DNA from: Flavobacterium psychrophilum
Lineage (GTDB): Bacteria; Bacteroidota; Bacteroidia; Flavobacteriales; Flavobacteriaceae
Length of the DNA stretch: 15,685 nucleotides
Assembly (NCBI GenBank): GCA_945866505.1
Contig: CAMBHH010000075.1
Span: 1-15,685, forward strand
Reading direction: 5' to 3'
This document shows, one piece after another, positions 1 to 5,639 of this stretch (the first letter of the stretch is position 1; each line of letters begins with the position of its first letter). The position numbers and the translations under genes are program-made. The notes below the pieces were generated by a model. It saw nothing but the letters and a program-made list of their open reading frames with translations, ran no database searches and was not told where the DNA came from.

Positions 1-176
1 CAGAAAAGAAAGACTTAGCCAGTACTCATCCAGAATTGCTTCAGACAATGGTAAAAAATTGGGAAGGATGGTACCAAGAGGTTAGTAAAGGTAACGATTC
101 TAATTCTGTTGAAAAGGAAGAAAAAGATAAAAAAGACAAAAAAGAAAAAGGTTTCCGTAAAGAAAAGGCACAATAA
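1..176 (+). CDS. Sulfatase, C-terminal end only (partial)
   Basis: The reading frame enters from the left edge (first full codon at base 3) and gives 57 residues before TAA at 174-176. The segment with DLASTHPELLQTMVKNWEGW resembles the usual end of type I arylsulfatases, where a DLAxxHPE stretch leads to a helix with W..W just before the terminus. The catalytic part is outside the window, so substrate and subfamily cannot be judged. After that helix there is a tail of about 22 residues made almost only of Lys and Glu/Asp, ending in FRKEKAQ, which is longer and more charged than the typical end of the family. The gene lies about 390 bases upstream of the first GH36-like gene, and a second sulfatase closes the window, so desulfation is probably part of this locus. 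The family call rests on a short C-terminal stretch and is moderately sure. Confidence 0.6.
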   Translation, partial: EKKDLASTHPELLQTMVKNWEGWYQEVSKGNDSNSVEKEEKDKKDKKEKGFRKEKAQ

Positions 177-191
177 TTTAAAATAAATAGT

Positions 192-278
192 ATTGATAGA
201 AGTAAAGTAGTTTTAAATCTTATGATGATACTCTTATTACTGCGTTTTTGTTCTTGCACAAATAATAAGGTGCACTGA
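192..278 (+). pseudogene. Relic of the 5' end of a paralogue of the gene at 8608
   Basis: Bases 200-220 are identical to bases 8616-8636, the start of the large hydrolase gene at 8608. In the same reading frame both encode SKVVLNL. The codon that would be the start is ATT here instead of ATG, and the two following codons also align (GAT/TAT, AGA/AAA). Beyond the identical block the similarity fades but continues, with one gap, to about base 261, which covers the rest of the signal peptide. The frame closes at TGA 276-278. I read this as the decayed head of a former homologue, left after deletion of the rest. An alternative is a tiny ORF from ATG 222 with a lipobox-like FCSC, but its length and match to 8608 make a relic more likely. 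Confidence 0.55.
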
Positions 279-327
279 TTATTCCAGCTTTAATCTGTCA
301 ATTAATAACATTCGAATGGTGCATAAT

Positions 328-335
328 GTCTCATT
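328..335 (-). promoter_or_regulatory. Inverted extra AATGAGAC half-site
   Basis: GTCTCATT on the + strand is AATGAGAC on the minus strand, the same proximal half-site found in the three locus promoters. It sits 44 bases before the ATCA box of the first promoter. On the minus strand ATTACAAAT lies shortly upstream of it, and ATTACAAAT also directly overlaps the half-site of the first promoter (402-410). No second half-site 22 bases away and no convincing TAnnTTTG box accompany it, so it may be an auxiliary operator or chance. Confidence 0.3.
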
Positions 336-378
336 GGGCAATTTGTAATTTAATTTCTTCCATTATTAAATTGCTTTT

Positions 379-454
379 ATCAATAAATGAAACAAATACA
401 CATTACAAATGAGACTTTTTGAAAGGGAACAAAAAGTAGTGTAAAGTATATTTG
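379..454 (+). promoter_or_regulatory. Activator-type promoter of GH36-like gene A
   Basis: ATCA (379-382) is followed by half-site AATGAAAC (386-393) and half-site AATGAGAC (408-415), 22 bases start to start. TTTG (418-421) and TATATTTG (447-454) match the Bacteroidota -33 and -7 boxes with 25 bases between them. The same arrangement recurs at 3612 and 12562. A direct repeat two helical turns apart touching the -33 box is the usual footprint of an AraC-type activator domain, as in hybrid two-component regulators of polysaccharide loci; the regulator itself is not in the window. Transcription would start near 460, leaving a leader of roughly 105 bases. Confidence 0.7.
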
Positions 455-564
455 TAATCGGATTATGAAAGTTTATAATAGTAGTTTATTCATGGAATCA
501 TTCTAAATCCGAAATTGCTACCTAATAATCAAAAATGAAATTAGATTTAGAATAAATAATTAAG

Positions 565-2415
565 ATGATAAAAGTAAATAAAAAAATAGGTATAATACTT
601 TCAATGGTATTTTTAAACTTTTTAATGTCGTTTGCGCGAACGACACCACAATGGAAGGCGATTAAGGTTGATGTGAAGGCTAATGGGCTGGTATCAACTA
701 CTCAAAAGTTAAAAGAAATTGAGAATGGTTTTCAACTGCTGTCAATATCGCTTTCAAATAAAGGAAAACAACCACTTACAATAGAAAAAATCACTGTGAG
801 CATACCGTTGGAGGAACAGCTGTCTGATAACTTGGATATGCTTTATGGAGGAAGCTGTATGGGTCGCACACCTTTGCTTAAGCAGAAGGTTGGCATTCAA
901 ACAAAACAGAGTTGGAGTCATATGTACGAGATGTTAAGATTATCAGATGGTCAGTATGTATTTGCAGGTTCAACTTCATGGCGAATATTTTTGCCAAATT
1001 TCATACAAAAGCAAGGTGCTTTTGAGGTGTGGTCCGATGGAGAAGGCAAACAACTAAAACCTGGGCAAACCATACAATACGAACAAATCGTACTCAAACG
1101 TTCGACTAACTGGCTTGAATTGCTAGATCAATTCGGCACAGCTATTGCTGCCGAAAATAAAATTACCAAGCTCAAACCTGCCGATTACAAAGGATGGGCA
1201 ACTTGGGATTACTATGGAAGAGTATTCACTCCAAAAGATATTTATGGCAACATGGACCAGTTGAATAAATTGGCTCCCGAGGCAAATATGATTCAAATTG
1301 ATGGTGGATGGTGGACAGAACGTGGTGATTACAAAACTTTACGTATAGATCTTTTACCTGGTGGTCTCAAGGAAATTGTGAGCCGAATTACTGCCGAAGG
1401 AAAAACACCTGGAGTTCATTTTGACGGATTTAGAGGTGATGAAGCATCTGAAATATATAAAAAACATCCTGAGTATTTCCTACATGATCAGGACGGAAAG
1501 TTGATTGTCGAAAAAAATGAAAAATCAGACAAAGTCATGCATTACATATATTTCGATTATTCTCATCCTGGTGCTAGGGCACATATCGCAGATTGCATAA
1601 AAAACATGAAAGATAATTGGGGAATTAGGTATTTTAAAGTGGATTTTATGCGTTACGGACTCGAGAATGATATCAAACTTAGAAACAAAAATGTTAAAAG
1701 TTTTAAAGCTTACGACCCTACCATCACTGGTGTAGAACGTTTTCGGTTAGGGATGAAAACAATGAAAGAAGCAATGGGTGATGACATCTATTTTCTGGGT
1801 TGTTCTGCGGTTTTTGGTCCATGTATTGGGTTTGTAGATGGAATGCGAACAGGTGGAGATATCAATCCTACCTACAAAGCTTTTCCAGAGCGCTGTCTAG
1901 CGAATCTTAGTAACTTTTATCTAAGTGGTAAAGTATTTAATGGAGATGCTGATTACCTCGTTTTCCGAGAAGCTATCGATGAAGATGAAACAGTTTCAAA
2001 AGAGGATGTAAAACATGGCGGGAGTATGACAATCAATGAAGCTCAAATGTGGGCCGATTTTAATAAACTATACGGTACTGCGCGTTTACAAAGTGATAAT
2101 TTGATGACGCTTCGTCCAGAACGTAAAGCATTAGTGGAAGAAGTATTTAAGTTTCCTGCAATGGAAGAGACCGTTCCCTTAGATCTTTGGAAGCATGGTA
2201 CTAACAAATTAGATGGGTTCGAGTTATTAATTGCTCGAAAGGATAAAGACATTTACCTAGGGGTTTTCAATTGGGGTGATAAACCTAAAGAATATGCCTT
2301 GCAAGCTTTTGGAAAACCAAATCCTGTTCTTTTAGAAGGTCGCCATTCTCAAATAATCAAATACGAGGGAAAAAAATCATTTGATGAACTGTGTGAGAAC
2401 CTGAAAACATTATAA
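565..2415 (+). CDS. GH36/clan GH-D-like alpha-galactosidase-type glycosidase, copy A
   Basis: A secreted retaining glycosidase, probably acting on alpha-linked galactose or a close analogue in the periplasm. The 616 residues start with a signal peptide (about 1-24, MSFA before RTT). An N-terminal beta-sandwich (about 30-180) precedes a TIM barrel. Clan motifs are clear: GWATWDYYG at 210-218 (in place of the family's GWCSW), IQIDGGWW at 243-250, YFKVDF with the likely nucleophile Asp360, GCSAVFGPCIGFVDGMRTGGD at 412-432 with the likely acid/base Asp432, and FNGDADYLVFR at 458-468, which corresponds to the family's NDPD..L..R. A small beta domain ends the protein. Length is near the smaller members of the family. 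It is a close paralogue of the gene at 5640 (roughly three quarters or more identical by eye over the barrel). It is preceded by its own promoter and followed by a hairpin terminator, so it is probably a single-gene transcript. The clan is well supported; the exact specificity is not. Confidence 0.85.
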   Translation: MIKVNKKIGIILSMVFLNFLMSFARTTPQWKAIKVDVKANGLVSTTQKLKEIENGFQLLSISLSNKGKQPLTIEKITVSIPLEEQLSDNLDMLYGGSCMGRTPLLKQKVGIQTKQSWSHMYEMLRLSDGQYVFAGSTSWRIFLPNFIQKQGAFEVWSDGEGKQLKPGQTIQYEQIVLKRSTNWLELLDQFGTAIAAENKITKLKPADYKGWATWDYYGRVFTPKDIYGNMDQLNKLAPEANMIQIDGGWWTERGDYKTLRIDLLPGGLKEIVSRITAEGKTPGVHFDGFRGDEASEIYKKHPEYFLHDQDGKLIVEKNEKSDKVMHYIYFDYSHPGARAHIADCIKNMKDNWGIRYFKVDFMRYGLENDIKLRNKNVKSFKAYDPTITGVERFRLGMKTMKEAMGDDIYFLGCSAVFGPCIGFVDGMRTGGDINPTYKAFPERCLANLSNFYLSGKVFNGDADYLVFREAIDEDETVSKEDVKHGGSMTINEAQMWADFNKLYGTARLQSDNLMTLRPERKALVEEVFKFPAMEETVPLDLWKHGTNKLDGFELLIARKDKDIYLGVFNWGDKPKEYALQAFGKPNPVLLEGRHSQIIKYEGKKSFDELCENLKTL

Positions 2416-2764
2416 TAGGTACTGCATTAATGAAGGACAATCCTGAGTTATTCCATTGGCGCATAATTATAAAAACGGAACTATATTAAAATTTATTCGG
2501 TGAATAAATATCAAAATTAATTTGTACTAGTCCATTGGATTTAATTTAAAAAATTTAAAAATTCAACCACCTATACCTGCCGGCAGGTACATTTGGTTGA
2601 ATTTTTTATTTAATCAATTAATAAGACGCACAGTAATGACACCCAACGATTACAAATTAGTAATTTATTAAGTGTATTCAGCGACGAAGGATGCCTATAC
2701 AAATTGTATTTTCATTTTGGTTTACCAACCATAAAAAGCAATCTATCAAAACCAACAATCCACC
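2416..2764. other. Intergenic region with terminator
   Basis: A 349-base gap. Its one structured element is the hairpin at 2557-2606. A 19-codon ORF from ATG 2435 lacks any recognisable feature. I find no operator half-site pair and no confident TAnnTTTG box ahead of 2765, so how the next gene is transcribed is unclear. Confidence 0.6.
2557..2606 (+). terminator. Nested hairpin terminator with GC palindrome
   Basis: The arms AAAAATTCAACCA (2557-2569) and TGGTTGAATTTTT (2594-2606) are perfect inverted repeats of 13 bases. Inside lies a perfect 16-base palindrome, TACCTGCCGGCAGGTA (2574-2589). The A/T ends make it able to terminate in both directions. It lies about 140 bases after the stop of GH36-like gene A. 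The GC-rich core in AT-rich DNA could also be a dispersed palindromic repeat that has been captured as a terminator. Confidence 0.75.
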
Positions 2765-3430
2765 ATGATTCGATTTTATTTTTTTATTTCCATTATCAAC
2801 GTATTTTTTGTCACCGCACAAACAAATATTCAGTCAGTTGATAACGTTTCTATTATTCCTAAAAATAAAATCGAACTATTCGATGGCAAAAGTTTATCGG
2901 GATGGACTTTTGTCTCCACTGACGCCAAGGTTTTGTTAGATTCTGTATGGTCTGTGGATAAGGGAGTCATAGTATGTCAAGGCAAACCCAACGGATACAT
3001 ACGAACCGTTCGCTCTTATCATGACTACCAATTGCATTTGGAATGGCGTTTTCCGACTGGACCCGGTAACAGTGGAGTATTCCTCCATATCAATGGACCG
3101 GACAAAGTTTGGCCCAAATGTTTCGAAGTACAATTACTGTCAGACAAAGCGGGTGATATTCGCTGTAATGGAGGTTCATTAGTACAAGAGCTCACAACAG
3201 ACTCCCCAAAGGCAGTACCACACCGCGAGTCCAGTTCCGAAAAAGCATTTGGCGAATGGAATTCTTGTGACATCGTTTGCCGTGGCAATGCAATAACGGT
3301 TTGGATTAATAGTGTGTTACAAAACGAAGTTACAAGGACATCTGACACTTACGGCTCGATTGCCTTGCAGGCAGAGGGAAAACAAGTTGATTTTCGAAAT
3401 ATATTCCTTGAACCCTTGCAGCAAAAATGA
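2765..3430 (+). CDS. Secreted DUF1080 / 3-keto-disaccharide hydrolase-type protein
   Basis: The 221 residues consist of a signal peptide (about 1-18, ending VTA before QT) and one concanavalin-like beta-sandwich of the DUF1080 family (PF06439, named 3-keto-disaccharide hydrolase). Family marks are IELFDGKSLSGW (36-47), an acidic/aromatic strand HLEWRF (91-96), GNSGVFLH (101-108), EVQLLSD (121-127) and the terminal GSIALQAEGKQVDFRNI (197-213). Some family members cleave glycosides that have first been oxidised at C3 of the sugar; the dehydrogenase that would do this is not in the window, so the activity here is inference. Other members may only bind glycans. It is one domain with no fused partner. 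It sits between the GH36-like A and GH-A genes with large gaps on both sides, so it seems to be transcribed separately. No lipobox, hence probably soluble in the periplasm. Family call is strong. Confidence 0.85.
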   Translation: MIRFYFFISIINVFFVTAQTNIQSVDNVSIIPKNKIELFDGKSLSGWTFVSTDAKVLLDSVWSVDKGVIVCQGKPNGYIRTVRSYHDYQLHLEWRFPTGPGNSGVFLHINGPDKVWPKCFEVQLLSDKAGDIRCNGGSLVQELTTDSPKAVPHRESSSEKAFGEWNSCDIVCRGNAITVWINSVLQNEVTRTSDTYGSIALQAEGKQVDFRNIFLEPLQQK

Positions 3431-3456
3431 CTTGTATAAAATGGAACTTGATATGA

Positions 3457-3594
3457 TTATTCTTAGTTTCCTTGATTGGCTTTTGTAAACTGATAACACA
3501 AAAACCGAAACAAAGCACTATTCATCTAGTCATAACTGATAAAAATCCAGTGGTTTACTGCATTTTAAAGAACAATACGCAATTTTCTTGTTGA
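3457..3594 (+). pseudogene. Possible relic of a lipoprotein gene
   Basis: A frame with no start codon (TGA just upstream at 3454-3456, stop TGA at 3592-3594) reads LFLVSLIGFCKLITQKPKQS and then about 25 more residues. LFLVSLIGFC looks like a lipoprotein signal peptide with its lipobox cysteine. An ATG at 3441 lies in another frame, so a frameshift between them would restore a start. I do not recognise the mature part. This could be chance in AT-rich DNA. Confidence 0.25.
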
Positions 3595-3611
3595 ATTATT
3601 ATTTTGTGACG

Positions 3612-3687
3612 ATCAGAAAATGAAACAATTCTATACCATAAATGAGACTATTTGTAACTATATAAAATCAGGTATAAGTTAAATTTG
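3612..3687 (+). promoter_or_regulatory. Activator-type promoter of the GH-A / GH36-like B operon
   Basis: ATCA (3612-3615), half-sites AATGAAAC (3619-3626) and AATGAGAC (3641-3648) 22 bases apart, TTTG (3651-3654) and TAAATTTG (3680-3687) with 25 bases between the boxes. Every interval equals that of the promoter at 379-454. The predicted start near 3693 leaves a leader of about 155 bases ahead of ATG 3847, within which there is an A/T-rich tract shared with 7510-7545. The 416-base gap 3431-3846 contains this promoter, the doubtful relic at 3457 and nothing else I can name. Confidence 0.7.
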
Positions 3688-3780
3688 CAATAAGGTGTTT
3701 GATTGCAAAACCAAACATCGAAAGTAGGGGCATTTTTTAATCTGAAAACGCATAAAATTCAAAAAATCAAGCATAAAAAT

Positions 3781-3815
3781 AGAATCTTAAATTAAGTTTT
3801 TTTTCTTTTTTAAAG
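3781..3815 (+). repeat. Leader segment similar to 7510-7545
   Basis: AGAATCTTAAATTAAG followed by a long T tract and TTAAAG here matches bases 7510-7545 (AGAATCTAAGATTAAG, T tract, TTAAAG) with two mismatches in the first 16 bases and small indels in the T tract. Both copies precede a start codon by some 30-40 bases. The low sequence complexity makes the match only suggestive. Confidence 0.35.
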
Positions 3816-3846
3816 TGCTAAATATAGAAATCAAAAAATTTAGTAC

Positions 3847-5571
3847 ATGAATAAAAATCCCTTGTTACTTCTTTGTTTGTTATTTACGTCCTTATTATTT
3901 TCACAAAACAGCACGCAAAATATTCCAGGAGTTTTTCCAAAAGAAGCGTGTGGAGTTTGGTGCTGGTATTCTTGGGGCGGAACACCAAATGTATGGAATG
4001 GAAAAATTCTTCCTAATGAAACCTATTCAAAAATGAGAGGGATTCCAATCGTCATTGGTTGGAATGAGTTAGAACCAAAGGAAGGCGTTTATAATTGGGA
4101 TTTAATTGATGATATTATAAAAAAGGCAGCCGCAAATCAAAAGTATGTGTTTACATTATTGTGGCTGAATCCTACTGAACCCGATTGGTTATACGAAAAT
4201 GGCGTGCCAAAAGTAGAAATTAACACCTACAAGAGCGACAAAAATTTTTCCTACAATGCCTATCCCTTAGATCCAAAATATAAATTTTATTCGGAGCGGA
4301 TTATAACAAAACTAGCCAATCATCTCCGTAGTTTGCCAGAAAACTTGTTTAAACACATCCTTTTTCATCAAGTCGTTGAAGGCTCAACGGGGGATGGCTA
4401 TTGCTACAAAGGGGATCCTGTTGATCCAAAATACAATGTAGACAAAAAAGTCGAATGGCCGGCCTATCAAGCTTATATCAGAAAATTTACAATAGACGCT
4501 TTTACTAATACATCCGATGGACTGCCAGAAATACCCTTGCTAATCCATACCGAAGATATGAACTGGGGCGCAACACAATATCCTGGTTTTATAACAAAAA
4601 AAGGAGTGGCCTCCCATTTTTATGGTTCGAATGATACTAAAAGAAAAATGGAGATTTATGGCCCTTGGGATACCGACAAAAACAGTTTGAATCGTCCTGT
4701 TTTTAGTAGAGGAGAAGGCGAAACCATGTGGCTTTCGAAATGGTTTATGAAAGATCCGCTTCAAAATTTATATTGGAGTGCCTTGTACGCTTTGCATTCG
4801 GGTTTAGATATTTGGAACCTGCCGCAAAAAATACTAGAAGACCCCACATATTATCAAGCCCTAGATTTATTTGATAAATATGCTGGATATAAATATCCTG
4901 AACGCGCTCCAGTAGCCTTTTGTGCGTTAAGAGATCAATTAAATACAGATGATAAAAACCGATTTTCGGAAGATAGATATGGCGAGGTCAATAGGAAAAA
5001 TAAAGACAGAGTTCAGAAAATTTGTGCTGCATTTGCAAGTCACGGAGCAATCGTTCAAGATTTAGATAAGACATTAGCTGGCTCTCTTGCCAGCCGAGGG
5101 AGAACGGGATACAATGATGTGGGTTGGAGTTGCATAGATGATGATTACAGTTTGTATTTATACCCTATTGATAAATTGGAAACAAGCATAGGTTGGTGGC
5201 ATATAGGTGCTAAAGACAAACCTTATGGTCTAGAAGCACGCGGTTTTGAACATGCCTCTGGAAGAGACGCACTCTATTTTAAATTTCACAATGATTTTTT
5301 CAAAACTATACGGGCAAAATCCTTAAAATTTCGAATTGTATGGCTTGATACTAATAAAGGCTCGTGGAGTTTTTGCTACGATGCCGGAGGTAAAGATTTG
5401 AAAACTGCTAAAACCTTTGTAGGTATGGGAACCAACACTTGGCGAGAAGATGAAATAACCATAACCGATGCCGTCATGCAAAAGAATGGCCCGAGGGGTT
5501 CTGATATTGCATTGATAAATATAGGGAAAAAGGATTATATTTTTCACCTCATTGAAGTGGAACGGAAATAG
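3847..5571 (+). CDS. Clan GH-A (GH42-like) beta-glycosidase, probably beta-galactosidase type
   Basis: The 574 residues begin with a signal peptide (about 1-19, LLFS before QN). The barrel opens like GH42 and related clan GH-A enzymes: IPIVIGWNELEPKEGVYNWD (66-85), then FTLLWLNPTEPDWLYENG (102-119). Two Glu-containing strand ends fit a retaining mechanism: VVEGSTGD with Glu178 as likely acid/base and SRGEGETMW (288-295) with Glu290 or Glu292 as likely nucleophile. A beta-rich C-terminal domain (about 430-574) follows. I cannot place it in a numbered family; GH42-like beta-carrageenase relatives (GH167) are one thought, not shown. It is first in an operon with GH36-like B, 68 bases downstream and with no terminator between, and it has the shared activator-type promoter. 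Removal of beta-linked galactose from oligosaccharides would complement the GH36-like enzymes. Hydrolase fold is fairly sure, substrate is inference. Confidence 0.65.
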   Translation: MNKNPLLLLCLLFTSLLFSQNSTQNIPGVFPKEACGVWCWYSWGGTPNVWNGKILPNETYSKMRGIPIVIGWNELEPKEGVYNWDLIDDIIKKAAANQKYVFTLLWLNPTEPDWLYENGVPKVEINTYKSDKNFSYNAYPLDPKYKFYSERIITKLANHLRSLPENLFKHILFHQVVEGSTGDGYCYKGDPVDPKYNVDKKVEWPAYQAYIRKFTIDAFTNTSDGLPEIPLLIHTEDMNWGATQYPGFITKKGVASHFYGSNDTKRKMEIYGPWDTDKNSLNRPVFSRGEGETMWLSKWFMKDPLQNLYWSALYALHSGLDIWNLPQKILEDPTYYQALDLFDKYAGYKYPERAPVAFCALRDQLNTDDKNRFSEDRYGEVNRKNKDRVQKICAAFASHGAIVQDLDKTLAGSLASRGRTGYNDVGWSCIDDDYSLYLYPIDKLETSIGWWHIGAKDKPYGLEARGFEHASGRDALYFKFHNDFFKTIRAKSLKFRIVWLDTNKGSWSFCYDAGGKDLKTAKTFVGMGTNTWREDEITITDAVMQKNGPRGSDIALINIGKKDYIFHLIEVERK

Positions 5572-5639
5572 TAGCATTTACTTAAGCATAAAATATTAAT
5601 AATTTATATTACATTTTAAAACAATTAAATCCAAAATTT

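Larger units (their letters stand above)
177..564. other. Intergenic region with a gene relic and a promoter
   Basis: This 388-base AT-rich gap holds, in order, a signal-peptide relic (192-278), an inverted copy of the operator half-site (328-335), the direct-repeat operator and promoter of the next gene (379-454), and a leader of about 105 bases. I see no intact gene on either strand; the open frame on the minus strand runs antisense to the sulfatase tail. Confidence 0.7.

Noticed and set aside
41..259. Open frame of 72 codons on the minus strand
   Set aside because: It runs antisense to the Lys/Glu-rich sulfatase tail, whose A-rich codons yield Phe/Ser-rich complement; no start context and no recognisable domain.
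2435..2494. Small ORF of 19 codons after GH36-like A
   Set aside because: Too short, no signal peptide or motif, no ribosome-binding or promoter support.
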